Assembly: GCA_932294295.1 (NCBI GenBank)
Contig: OW028580.1
Location: 31,070,136 to 31,134,135 of the forward strand
Direction of reading: 5' to 3'
Source of the DNA: Alitta virens
Lineage: Eukaryota > Annelida > Polychaeta > Phyllodocida > Nereididae
DNA length: 64,000 nt
Below, in pieces: positions 35,401 through 44,989 of the stretch. The notes below the pieces were generated by a model that saw nothing but the letters and a program-made list of their open reading frames with translations, ran no database searches and was not told where the DNA came from. The translations under genes and the position numbers were made by a program. The stretch's first letter is position 1. The number at the start of each line of letters is the position of its first letter.

Positions 35401-38343
35401 AGGAAAACAGTCTAAGTGGGGTATAACAGTGTATTGCATTGTGATTCATCTTTTTTATGCATCTTACCACTGTTGGTTGGAAGGTCTATGTTGCTATGGA
35501 CTCAATCCTGTGCTTCCTTCCTTTTCAGAGCAGACGATGATGTCCAGTTGGAGAAGATCCTTGCTCGATGTGCAGGTCACGTGATCAGAGTTCTAATCGA
35601 AGGCGAGGCTGGCATGGGTAAGTCTACTCTGTGCCACAAGGTGGCGTATGACTGGGCTTCCTGTCACCAGAGGACCATGTACAGCGATGACTACGATCTT
35701 GTCATAATCGTCAGTGCCAGGGACTTGGGTCATGACCTTCTTGACCATATTCTTCACCGGCTTATGCCTAACACAACTTGCACAAAAGAGAAGTTGATGC
35801 ACTTGTTACAGCAGCCAGAGGTGCAAGAGAGGACTCTACTGATAATTGACGGATATGACGAGATGGAGGATGGCAGCCACGACCTTATGGATCTGCTACA
35901 CGGCTCGCTTTTTGCCAGAAGTTCTGTCCTTGTGACATCGCGACCAGCTTATGCAGCAGAATATACCAGGTACTTCGATGCAATTTACGTGACAGTTGGT
36001 TTCTCCAAATCCCATCAGCGAGAGTTTGTCGGAAAGTATGTGAAAGAAACCAAAAGCTCACATCGAATCCTGAGACAGCTGGAGCTGAACTTGGTGGAGA
36101 ACAGTGTAGTGAGTGAGATATCTCGCACTCCTCTTTATCTGTGGTTCATATGCATGATGATGGAAAGCACGGGAGGCAGGGTGCCTGATAGCAGAACTCA
36201 GTTGTATCGTCAACTCTTGGGTCTTTTGGTCAGGAAAGTCAAAGTCAGGGATGGTCCGGTTAAAGACCAGGTCATTGACCAGAGCCTTCGTGCCCTGGCC
36301 TGGTTGGCTTATGAAGCTCAGGTGAAAGCATGGACTCATATCGATGAAGATGCCGTCAACAGTCTGCCTGAATCGAAGCTCATCAAATCATTTGGACTGC
36401 TAACGGCAGAAATCACAGGGACTAAGTTGTACCCATGCAAGTCATATTTGTTTGTACACAGGACACTTCAGGAGTTTTTATGTGCAATGTATTTGGAACA
36501 AGTCAAGTCAGACTGTGATATAGAAGTGTTGTCTTTGGGCCACAAGGGTGATGAACGTTGGCACAGTGTTTGGATTTTTCTCAGTGGTCTTCTTGTAGAT
36601 GATGACCAGCGTCTCAGGTATTTGTTTACCTCAGTTGTAGCCCCCGAAGTTGACTTGTTTGATATAACTCACGATGGACCATGTGCAGGTTCCCACCATG
36701 CCAGGTGCCACCTAGGTCTACAGTGCCTCGCAGAGTGTGGACTCTTCAAAGGTTTCGATGACATTTGTAGTGAGGTGGTTCCAATCAACTTTGTGTTCCG
36801 TGTCATGACTTGCCATTACTGCTTGCGAGGATTCACTACCGCCCTAGGAGCCACCTCGGCTGATGGAGTACCCAGTCTGGTGTTAAACGGAGTAGACTTG
36901 GAGACGTACAGGAGCCTAGAGTACCAGCAGGTCTCAGTGTTAGCAGCTGCACCGAGACTACCATCTCTGGTTTTCACGGACGTCATCAGCATATCCCTGT
37001 TACTAGGATACCTTACACACGTATTCAGCTGCCGTAAAGATGTGGCACATCTGTACATCTACCTCTCAGCCTTTATGCACCCAGAGCTGAGCGACCCCTG
37101 TCATGATCCAGTTGCATTGAGGGCAGTTTACACATCAGCCTCAAGCCTCCGCTCCTTAGTGTTTGTTGGATCACACTCGCGTCTGTACAAAGGAGCTGAA
37201 CAGGTAGCAGAAGGAATCAATCTGCTCCTCTCAAGCTTACTGGTCAATATGGGACCTGATTTGCATACGTTGGTGCTTAAAGAACATTCCATTGTTCCCC
37301 AGGTCACATCTTCTCTGCTTGTGGGATTGTCACATGCAAGCTCTTTGCAAGTGTTAACATTGGAGTCTGTTATAATGAAGTCGGATGACTATGCAACAAT
37401 TGCAAAAGCAATATCGGTTATACCAGGACTGCAAAAGCTTACAATAAGCCGATGCACTGGACAGTTGTGCACAGGAGTGGCAGAAAGTTTACCCATTGAG
37501 ATAACAGCAGTCATTCGTAGAAAATCTCTGACGGATCTAACAATCCATGGATTACAGCATCGCGACATGGATGTCATGCGCAGTGTGACCTATGCCTTCA
37601 GGAACAAAGCATCTCTGTTGACACTGGATCTCTCCCTTAATGCTTTCAAACGCCCTGCGTTCTGTGAATTGATGGGCACTCTTCCCACATTGTCATCACT
37701 GCACAGACTGGTCCTTTCCGAGGCTGACATTAAGGAAGACCTGGTACAGGAGTTAGGAGCCAGTCTGGCTGCCTTGCCTACTCTGCGATATCTGGACCTC
37801 TCAGGAAACCCGCTTGGCACTTCAGGATACTTCCCCGATCTATGCAGGTCAATTGCTGACATGGTTAACATTGAAGGTCTGTTCCTGGATAACACTGGAA
37901 TCACTGATCATGATCTGTTCCAACTGCGTAGACTTTTCAGAGGCTCGAATCTCAGGGAACTTTCAATCGTTGGCAACTTGCTCGGTTTCACTGACTGCGA
38001 TTCCAACAATTTCTTTCAACTTATTCAGGGTTCAACATCGCTTGAAAGTCTGCGCTTCTCCTGCTGTCTTTTCAACATCACTCTAGTGGACACTCTGTGC
38101 CAGTACTTGTCTGGAAACCAGTTTCTTCACCAACTTTTCATTTCTTGCTATCCTTCGGAGGCCCTCATGTCTCATGACAATATGGCCGCCACTGAAATGC
38201 GTGTACGGAGACAGCTCTCCTCGCTGACTTCCTTTGTGATGGAATTCACCATGGATATCTTGTCTGTGCAAACTCCCTCACAAAACATGCATGAGAAATT
38301 CTCTCTCCTGGTGGCAGAACTTGAGGACAGGGACGTAAAGTAG
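22927..38343 (+). CDS. CARD-NACHT-LRR NOD-like receptor, complete four-exon gene
   Basis: Predicted cytosolic innate immune sensor: CARDs recruit signalling partners, NACHT ATPases oligomerise and LRRs sense or self-inhibit (family knowledge). Exons 22927-23094, 23253-23466, 34166-34343 and 35529-38343 sum to 3375 nt, 1124 residues. Phases are 0, 1 and 2 and all match. Start ATG 22927 has G at -3 and +4, with an in-frame TAG 21 bp upstream. CARD is about residues 1-92; the linker (RALLQHVATELRMLYIHRYR) about 128-187; Walker A GEAGMGKST at 212-220; Walker B LLIIDGYDE at 290-298; LRR from about 600, with LRYLDLSGNPL and LRELSIVGNLL typical units. It resembles NOD1 in architecture; orthology to NOD1 is not claimed. 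Intron 2 is 10.7 kb because of a Harbinger insertion and SINEs. A possible polyadenylation signal is at 38929. Confidence 0.88.
24291..24850. repeat. Harbinger left end with GC-rich subterminal repeats
   Basis: After the 43-bp terminal repeat come many short reiterated motifs: CTCCGG/GTCCGG, CCGTGTAG, ACTCCGT and ACGGAGT in both orientations. They are much richer in CpG than the surrounding intron. A matching set (CCGTGTAAC, CACTCCGG, ACCTCCGG, ACAACCGTG) occupies about 28620-28860 at the other end. Such arrays are usual binding sites for the Myb-like protein or the transposase; that role is inferred. Confidence 0.75.
24862..24869 (+). promoter_or_regulatory. TATA box candidate for the Harbinger MADF/Myb-like gene
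   Basis: TATATATA lies 146 bp before the ATG at 25016 and just inside the GC-rich subterminal array, where an A/T octamer stands out. Position is compatible with a short 5' UTR. Confidence 0.45.
25016..26927 (+). CDS. Harbinger MADF/Myb-SANT-like DNA-binding protein, two exons
   Basis: Accessory protein of Harbinger elements; family members bind the element ends and help bring the transposase to the nucleus and DNA. Exons 25016-25888 and 26166-26927 join in phase 0 (CAA|GTAAGT ... TTCCAG|CTG), 544 residues. ATG 25016 has a textbook context (ACCACCATGC); the open frame upstream of it is in the subterminal repeats and is not chosen. Residues 4-13 (RRGKGRPGKK) look like an AT-hook. Residues 81-150 (EDQEQDVADWYRSQEMLYNR ... 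LKTWIDSMRTAVGKL) form a MADF/Myb-like three-helix domain. Residues 150-290 are acidic and Ser-rich; about 360-376 is polyglutamine; then there are three HSSSPAAQM repeats and a Pro/Ser-rich tail. No frameshift is seen. Confidence 0.85.
26370..26640 (+). repeat. CAG/CAA tract and 30-bp-class repeats in the MADF/Myb-like gene
   Basis: An interrupted CAG/CAA run encodes about 16 glutamines with one Leu. It is followed by CAG CAT clusters and then three repeats coding H-S-S-S-P-A-A-Q/R-M-F, nearly identical in DNA. These are low-complexity expansions within an otherwise intact frame. Confidence 0.85.
27152..28516 (-). CDS. Harbinger DDE transposase (HARBI1-like nuclease)
   Basis: Catalyses excision and insertion of the element through an RNase H-fold DDE nuclease in the nucleus. 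454 residues from the ATG at 28516 (G at -3); the frame stays open 31 codons further upstream but has no ATG. An N-terminal Arg-rich run (residues 62-67) may be a nuclear signal. Residues 104-180 (EPDLFHEVLARVGTRITKQD ... NTISILVIEVCQAII) match the helix-turn-helix region of HARBI1-type proteins. Catalytic candidates are D215 (GAIDGKH), D265 (GSGSDAGVF) and E342 (RRVVENAFG), all present. HARBI1 itself is about 350 residues; autonomous transposases are often this long. TATTTAAA about 85 bp upstream on the minus strand may be its TATA box. It converges with the MADF/Myb-like gene, 224 bp between stops. Confidence 0.95.
   Translation of the reverse strand: MSLSHYDRVELDLKCMDMQVQLLTAANDIILQEEHKLQDDAVRATTSTDEDDLLENAAAAPRRRRRRQMWVRPWLLRRPLYGQYEKLMAELTAEDVGGFKNFMRMEPDLFHEVLARVGTRITKQDTFWRRALEPGLKLAITLRYLGTGNSYKSLQYGFRVAFNTISILVIEVCQAIIDEYSAEVMQCPVTPEAWKAVANGFYNRWNFPHCVGAIDGKHVAIRCPAKSGSLFYNYKGFFSIVLLAVVDAEYKFLYVDIGASGSGSDAGVFSQTELKEALESGNIGLPEPDYLPNDDQPVPYFIVGDDAFGLQTWMMKPLPHRNMSMEDRIFNYRLSRARRVVENAFGLLAARFRCLLTTMPQSPDRVCTITLACCVLHNLLRVRYPTAQVNAVDQENADIHEIIPGAWRDNAANLPDMGHVFRGNTNRAAKEMRQYLVSYVNSAAGSVPWQQDKI
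28610..28986. repeat. Harbinger right end with subterminal repeats
   Basis: It carries repeated CCGTGT / CTCCG / TCCGTG words, then the inverted copy of the left 43-bp terminal repeat ending at CCCCCT before the TAA duplication. It sits upstream of the transposase gene and so probably also contains its promoter. Confidence 0.75.
29625..29695 (+). repeat. GGCA/GGCAA microsatellite
   Basis: About 17 units of AGGCAGGC-type repeats with occasional aagc, agtc and aata interruptions. The minus-strand reading gives a Cys-Leu-Pro-Ala frame that is a by-product of the repeat. Confidence 0.9.
30675..31091. mobile_element. Inverted-repeat element family C, copy 1
   Basis: Left end ACAGTTAGTTTCATAAAA and right end GGCCGTTTTTAATGAAAC-GACCTGT are imperfect inverse complements. 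The body carries ctgtagctataactg, ctaatagtcggcttacac and ggcaggtagcatcgtatagc, shared with the other copies. Non-coding MITE, about 415 bp. Confidence 0.75.
31243..31436 (+). mobile_element. tRNA-derived SINE (family B), copy 1
   Basis: Head GGGGCCTAGCTCAGTGGTAG (A box) with B box AATTCAATTCCC, then a body gttggatggctgttt, ctcattgccatggtcc, gcagaaatacaggacgtaaa and a CCA-rich tail. In NLR intron 2. Confidence 0.8.
31574..31765 (+). mobile_element. tRNA-derived SINE (family B), copy 2
   Basis: Same head and body as copy 1, with an intact B box GGTTCGATTCC and the tail ccacccacccaccc. It is 138 bp from copy 1, in the same orientation. Confidence 0.8.
32870..32925 (+). repeat. AATC tetranucleotide microsatellite
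   Basis: About 13 ATCA units with a few substitutions (cagtcaataagtc). A GGATA pentanucleotide run of about five units lies at 32526-32550. Confidence 0.9.
34166..34343 (+). other. NLR exon 3, pre-NACHT linker
   Basis: It is framed by TTTTTGCAG and CAG|GTAATC and encodes 58 full codons with two bases at each edge. Translation RALLQHVATELR...YTPLQLLNVNVV resembles the helical linker that precedes NACHT in other metazoan NLRs (the YTPL-LL pattern). Phase joins both neighbours exactly. It is isolated by introns of 10.7 kb and 1.2 kb. Confidence 0.82.
34483..34672 (+). mobile_element. tRNA-derived SINE (family B), copy 3
   Basis: Third copy, in NLR intron 3 (between exons 3 and 4), same orientation. 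The A box is changed to TTGCTCAGTGGTAG and the B box to GGTTCTATTCTC. Confidence 0.78.
35529..38343 (+). other. NACHT-LRR exon 4 of the NLR gene
   Basis: One 2815-bp exon carries NACHT, the winged-helix region and all LRRs. The open frame extends upstream to 35416, but the acceptor CTTTTCAG|A at 35529 is followed directly by the canonical ADDDVQLEKILAR pre-Walker segment, so the upstream 113 bases are intronic. Key residues are Walker A Lys218 and the Walker B acidic pair (D294, D297/E298). Vertebrate NLRs usually split LRRs one per exon; here the LRRs are uninterrupted. Confidence 0.88.
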
Positions 38344-38928
38344 ACACTATGTACACCGTATTTGTGCTTCAAATATTTTGTATCATATTTATCAGGGTTT
38401 GTGCTAAGTACATGTTTCCTGCTATCGGTTCAGGGTCTGTAACTTACAAAATCTGCATTAATGAGTAAATTGTGATTTCTTGGGAACAGGGGAAGCCATA
38501 CAGGAATAATATAAATGTGATCCTACATATATATATACATACATAAATGTTTTGGGCATCAATTGTTATTACATACACGTAGAAACAGTATTGCTAAACT
38601 ACCTCTTATAATTGCTATACATTGGTTGATGCAATTATAATTATTCCATACAGTTTTACAATATTTTGTGTTATTCATATATTGTAGTATACAATCCAAT
38701 TGTTCAATTGTTGTATTTATGGGCATACAAAAAAATAGTGTTCCATTACAGTATACCAGAACCTGATATAATAATTAATGTATTGCAATATTATACTCAG
38801 TGGAAATGATCTAGTTTTATCGATGTGTAAATGCATGCAGAATGTGTACAGAGTGAACCCTCAGCCATCAGCCATGTCTCATTGGCTAGATCATCAGGCT
38901 GAAGCTCAGTTGTGTTTTACCCTCAGCG

Positions 38929-38934
38929 AATAAA
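38929..38934 (+). promoter_or_regulatory. Candidate polyadenylation signal AATAAA for the NLR gene
   Basis: First canonical AATAAA seen after the TAG at 38341-38343, in an AT-rich 3' UTR-like stretch 586 bp downstream. It is not confirmed by a downstream G/U-rich element. Confidence 0.4.
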
Positions 38935-40956
38935 TATTAGGAGAGGGTGTTTGTTGTATGGTTTGGGCAAATATAAACTTAGTGTAATGTGCAATTAACA
39001 CACTTCATTTTAAAAGCTTGGGTTATCCAGAATAGGTTTAATAGTCTAGTAATGATGACATTTTGGTGAGGATTTTTGCAGTTATTCCAGAATTTATCAG
39101 TCCTGCCTGTAGCCCTTGATGGACTGGTTTAATTATCATTGGTAAACACGCTTTTAGTTTTACCACGCAATGCAAATATGGAAATATATATTAGCTATCA
39201 TGCAGAATTGAATCAATGATATATCATCACTGCTATATTTTATATCCATGAAAATACTTTTTTGTAATTTTTAAAATATAAGTGAGAAAATTAAATAGTG
39301 GTCCAAGTACTGGTCCAATCCGTGGCAAGCATTCCGGATTATTAGCAGAACCTGTCCAGGGGATGATAATTGCAATGATCTCAAAACATAATATATTATT
39401 ATAATTAAAAAGGGATCTGTTAATTAATTTGCTGTACTAGTTAAATGTTTGTCTGTGGGAATCTCGACAAATGGGCAGTTTCCCACTGACTGCAAAAGCT
39501 AGTCTCATGAAACAATATTTGGAATACAATATTGCAGTTGCATGTATTAATTATATCTGGCATGAAACGTAACACTAGTGTTCGCTGAGGGTTAGTTGCA
39601 ACCCAGCTTTTTGTTTCTCTATAATACCAGTTTATGTATTTCAAACAATTTATGCATCCATGTATTTAGGACAAAAATACAACGTATGACAGGGATATTT
39701 TTGACATTATTGAATTACATTCGTTTTCACATTTTTCAAGATTTGTTGACAAGATGTGTTTGCAGTGTGATAAATATAGACCCATTTCGATATTTATCAC
39801 ACCCTTATTAGCAAAAGTTAAAAAGTATGTATCATTTCAGAATTAAACGATTTGTGTGAAGTGAGTTTGAAGTTTATCATTTAAAGGTGTTTCACAAGAA
39901 GTTTTAACACATTCGACATGCAATTGAGATGATCAACAAAGAACTAAACACGTGTTGCAGCAAAACTGTGTTGTATTTTATGTGACCATGTCAAGGCCAC
40001 CAATACATCATGCAAGTCAACTTGTAATTTTTAGTCCAGAAATTCGGTTATCTTGGTATTTCCCAAGGCACAAATATGAAATGGTTGCGGAGCATCAATA
40101 ATCCTTAAGAGGGATGATGGATGGAGACTTCTACTGGAGCAGGTCTTGCCTTGCTCGGCAGTTCCACTCGCTGTCTAATAGAACCAAAAATAACTCATTG
40201 AATTGGAGATTATTTAAATATCACTTCTGAATAAAATCAACCGGGGCTTTCTGATAAAATGAAACGCCATTGGCAGCTGTGGCACTGCTTTTGTGGGAAT
40301 TCCCCAGTCAGCAAAACAAGCTTTTTTTGGAAGTGTTGACAGCAGATCTAGGGGAGAAAACAAAAACATAGGCTTATACGTTGTGATGTATGGGGTAGGT
40401 TGTTTCATTGTGTTTGCGTAATTGGGAAATTCCGTCCCTTTTCCTTCCCTTCTTGGGTGATCCATCTGCCTTTCTTGTGAAATTCAAATATTTTCCATCT
40501 GTCATTCTCATTATTTTTTATCTATATTGAATGAAGCAGACGTTAAACTGATTTTGGAACCATTTTGCAATCTCCATGACCTGGGAATTCCCATTGAGTG
40601 TGGTCCACGAAGCGTTCTGATAAACAGGGCGAGTGAGGAGTGCTCACTCAGCACGAGCGATAGCTGTGCTAAACATATTGCCCCAATGGCTTTTCTACGT
40701 GGCTCTCATACAAAGATCGACACATCTCACCCTGGGGTGCCTTGCTGTGGGGGATCAATGGCCCCCTTTTTGCGCAGCTGAGATTTCACTCCATTTGTAA
40801 ACAACATAGTAAACCATTAAATGTGAGAAATGTCTTAAAAAGTATACTCAATGGGCTTGATGGATTCAAAGTAGGGCTTTTGCTTTTAAGTTCGAATTCG
40901 TATTACAGTAGCAAGTTCCTCTTCGTGTCTCAACTCAGATCCAAGCTTCCAGTTCT

Positions 40957-41110
40957 TACATGGCCAAATGTGCCACATGCGTTTTCCATGAGAAGGATAA
41001 ACGCATGGAAAACGCGTGGTGGTTTTTAGCTAATTATAATAAGGAAAAAACTGTTTTCCATGCGTTTATCCAAAAGCATGCAAAACACATGTAGCACAAT
41101 TGGCCATGTA
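40957..41110. mobile_element. Palindromic MITE family D, copy 1
   Basis: TACATGGCCAAATGTGCC at the left and its near-complement, ending GGCCATGTA, at the right. The interior repeats ttttccatg / catggaaaa several times, so each arm also folds on itself. 154 bp, no coding. Confidence 0.8.
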
Positions 41111-41118
41111 GTTAGTTC

Positions 41119-41146
41119 CTATATATATATATATATATATATATAT
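41119..41146 (+). repeat. AT dinucleotide microsatellite
   Basis: About 14 uninterrupted AT units. Similar short AT runs occur at 30288-30306 and 53783-53797. Confidence 0.9.
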
Positions 41147-41384
41147 AGGAATTTCTTGTTTGGTATGAATGTTTTGATCCCAGTTCCTATGCACCAAATA
41201 AGTTTTAAAAAAAAGTCACTCGGTTCAGGAACTCTCTTGAATTGAATATATATATATATGAACTAAGACGTAACTGGAAGAAACGAACTGAGTTGAACTC
41301 AAAGTCCATAAGCAAAATCTTTGGATTGCACTGCAGAACTGGAGAAACCAGAACTCATAGACTTGGAAACTAATCTCCATGCAG

Positions 41385-42031
41385 AGGACGTCATGTAATT
41401 CCATGAGCTGTAGCTATAACTCGCCAAAGCCAGCCACTTATGTCTACTCCAAGCTAATAGTCGGCTTACACCTGCCACCACTGAAAAAACATAAACCTTG
41501 GTAAATTAAGACATTTAACTAATATATATATATATAGAATTTTATTGACCGCAGAGCACAAAAAAGATACATGTGTCATAAAAAAATAAAATACAAGGAT
41601 AAAAATAAAAAATATACATATATATAATGATTAAGTAAAATAAAAGAACAATCTACATGAACATAATTTAGTTACATATTAAAAACATCTATATGATAAT
41701 TATGTACGTCTATAAGCATATGAATAAAACAAGGCACCATCAGGGCAATTAGCAGGAATCAATGCACCATAGAAGATTACACTGAATACAAATAAGCAGC
41801 AGGAGTGGGTATTTACATACAGATTTTATATATCATAAATATGCGAAATAAACATGCATCTTTTCAGCCAAAATGACAAATGTGCGTAACTGTCATTTAG
41901 ATTCGCCTTTGAGTACCCAGCTGTAGCCAGACAGCTCCGTTTGGTGGCAGGTAGCATTGTATAGCAGAAGTTGTCTAGCTTTGTCAGGTTCAGTTTGACA
42001 GGCCCTTTTGAATGACACTGACTGTATGTGC
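41385..42031. mobile_element. Inverted-repeat element family C, copy 2, interrupted
   Basis: Family C text runs to about 41533 (ctgtagctataactcgcc, ctaatagtcggcttacacc, aaccttggtaaattaagaca) and resumes at about 41824 (atcataaatatgcg). It ends near 42031 with TGACACTGACTGT. An A/T-rich segment of about 290 bp (aattttattgaccgcagagc onward) sits in between, so something inserted into this copy. The left terminus is degraded. Confidence 0.6.
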
Positions 42032-42849
42032 TGTAAGCATTTAAGATATGACCATCATAACACATGTAAGTTTAACAAATGTAATCAGACATGAGAGAAA
42101 GAGGTTAATTCAATAAAGCTCTCTGCACTACTAAAATAATTAGTTCCCATGTCAATTGTATACCCTTTGGGTGCACTAGACCTGTCCCCAATGGATCCAT
42201 GCGGACAATGCAAAGAGGATTGTTATATGAGATAGGTCCAGTGAGATATGATGATGCAATTTAGGTGAAATAGTTCTAAACATCTATCCCAAGTAGGTTG
42301 CCTATTGTAGTGCTAGTCTGATGTTCACTAGTCAGAGTTAGCACCTTTGAAGCAGTTATTAGAAATCTTGTCTATAAATTTAGTGAAAGGATCAACAGGT
42401 CTGAAAATAGTATTATTATGAATGTTATTAGTAGTGACGCCTTTTGGCATTCTTACATTAAAAGACATTGGGAGTCATTGTTATATTTGTATTGGACGAG
42501 CAGTTGAGTTGCTTTCTACTATTATTTTGTGAATTCGTTTTTACAGTGCCATACAATAATACTCAGTAGTTAGGTAGTTATTAGAAGGATATAGACCCCC
42601 ATATAACTAATGTATGTGTGTGTGTCTCAATAAAGATTAATAATAATAAACAAACAAAGCCAAATACTCTCAACCACATCTCTGCTGATATCACGGTAGA
42701 AATAAGCCAGAGTCTGCCTTACACAAAAAAAACCAGAAACCCATGCAAGAGCAGCAGGCTTGTGTGCCCAACAAGCATCAGCGAAAAAGAACTACTGAAG
42801 TCCCTGTATATGGATAAGCTATTCTCTACAAGACAGCGCGTGGGTATTG

Positions 42850-43400
42850 GTTTCTACAAGGTAGGTAGATCCACAGTGATGCAGTTGTTGAACTCCTATA
42901 GACATATGGAGTGAGTCACTGGACAACAGGGACCGTATTGAAGTGGTTGAAAAATCAAACTCTAAGGAATTCGAGATCCCATCAAAAGTTGGCTTCATAA
43001 CTTCTTGAATAATAAGGAAGCTTTTCGTAAGAGTTGGATATTAAGCATCTGAGTTTATAGAAGTCACAGGTCTATGAGATACCACAAGGTTCAGTACTGG
43101 GTCAACGACTTACCAGACAATCTAGACACTACCAAAGAGCGCATAACGACACAGTTGAAGGTGCCACAATTGAAAGTGGCATAGCCAACAATGAGGTCTC
43201 ATGGAGACCTGGGTGTTCCTGTAGATGGCTAATTATCATTCAAGGAACACCTTGCTGCAATCATCAACAAGGCCAACAAGAAATGAGATACTTGGGTCTA
43301 CCAACATTGTTGGACAGGGAAGAGCAGGTGACATCATTGAACTATAAAACTAGACTGTATAGCATGGAAGGGAAAACTAGAGGACACCCACTATGAAGGG
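42850..43400 (+). pseudogene. Reverse-transcriptase remnant of a non-LTR retrotransposon
   Basis: Broken frames retain typical RT-family fragments: YEIPQGSVLG (palm motif), a DLPDNLD-type stretch, and then DLGVPVDG followed by LSFKEHLAAIINKANK (thumb region). There are many stops and shifts. Most like Jockey/CR1-type LINEs; the exact clade is not resolvable by eye. Confidence 0.55.
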
Positions 43401-43790
43401 CCATGCATATCCAATACATGGTAAATGTTAAATATAATAGGGGATACATCCACCCTTGGGTAATGGTATTTTGTAAATACTCGGATGTATCCCCTTCCAA
43501 CACATTATATGTTATTTTTATGCATGCTTTTTGTCACATATACTTGTAAATTAATATACCTGAGTGTTGGTGAATAATAAAATGTCTAAATGTAAATATG
43601 TACTACTCGTTCAGCGCATCACACTAATAATTATAATGAACCATACCACAAGGAAAGGTTACATGTCTCGTTTCTGTCAATTATCTTGACTGCCACTCCA
43701 CATTGGTTTGCTCTATTGGGGATCGGCTATTTACATGCAACTGCCATTGAATGCTGTTAACTAAAGGCCCCGTTAGGTAGCTGCACTGTA

Positions 43791-43899
43791 GGTGATAAGG
43801 GACGATGGGGTGACAAAGGACACAAAAAAAGCACCTCTATGACGTCATTAATAACTTTCTGGGTTTGTGTCCTTTGTCACCCCATCGTCCCTTTTCACC
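43791..43899. repeat. Hairpin element
   Basis: GGTGATAAGGGACGATGGGG plus TGACAAAGGACAC pairs with GTGTCCTTTGTCA plus CCCCATCGTCCCTTTTCACC around a central segment of about 40 bp containing tgacgtca. Non-coding, probable MITE. Confidence 0.65.
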
Positions 43900-43904
43900 C
43901 CAGA

Positions 43905-44012
43905 TTACGGTATGACATGCTCGCTCAGCCTCTGTGCACTGCCTTTGTATGGTGGTCCTTTGTACTCAGTGTCTATGCTGAGGCAAGTAAAAGATCCCAC
44001 CCATGGTGTCAT
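43905..44012 (+). mobile_element. SINE family A fragment (5' part of body)
   Basis: Contains gtactcagtgtctatgctga and aaagatcccacccatgg. The next expected stretch of the SINE appears only at 44712. Confidence 0.6.
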
Positions 44013-44711
44013 TTTGTATACAGACATAAATGATAATTTATTTTCTTCTTATATTCATGCATGCATATTTTAAATTATAGATAATCATTAAACTCTCAAC
44101 TTTGACTAAATGCAATTGTTTATTATGGTTTGCCATTTCCCACTAAGTTTAAGTATTTCTGTTGGACAAATTTCTCACCTTTCAGCTAAATCATTGTTTC
44201 TGTTGTTTCCTCTACCAGACTAATCCTGTTGTTTCATCATGCTGTCGTAACATTCATCCATGCATTGAGCATGTGACTAAATGCTTTCTATTGGTTAAAA
44301 TTCTCACATTCTATTGGTTACTTGATTTAATATGGCTGATGTGTAAATAATAATCTAATGGGTAACTTAGTGTCATTAGCTATCTAAATGTCAATCTGGC
44401 AACATCATATGGCAATTTGAGTGTTTTGGTTCTGCTGAATGTTTATGGCAACCCACATGATCTTTGTAAGTACAATTATTAATAATAATATGATTATTTA
44501 ATTGTTATATTGCAACACAAGTTTACCTTGGTTAATTTAGATTATTGTTTAATCAAATGTTTAAGTATGATGACAAGATTAAGTTGAAGTATGAATGTTC
44601 TATGTGTGTATTTATTTCCGTTTGATTTTATTTTTTGTAGATTCACCGGTACTCCGTGTGTAATAAATTGTGGAAATCAAAATTGGTTGACATTTGTCAA
44701 TAAGTGTAGAA

Positions 44712-44845
44712 CCGCACTCACACATGGGGTAAATGTGTAAAATGGGTGGACTCACCTCATCAATCAACCATCAATAGCAGCAGGAACTTGCCGTAGAGGG
44801 CTGCACTTTCCATATCTATCTATATATCTATCTATTATATATCAT
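44712..44845 (+). mobile_element. SINE family A fragment (3' part with TATC tail)
   Basis: Continues the SINE from catggggtaaatgtg through gagggctgcactttccatat to a TATC tail. Same strand as 43905-44012, about 700 bp away, so the two pieces may be one SINE split by a later insertion. Confidence 0.6.
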
Positions 44846-44989
44846 TTTATTCATTCACATGTAAATTTATCGAATATACAATAAAAATAAGCAAGAAAAG
44901 TTAAATAATGTTAAAACAGTAAGTGTAAAATCGAATCAATGTGTACATATAAAGTCACAAATAAAATCTAATTCACAAGAATTAAAACC

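Noticed and set aside
35416..35528. Start of the NACHT-LRR frame at 35416
   Set aside because: A CTTTTCAG acceptor at 35528 and phase-matched upstream exons show that these bases are intronic.
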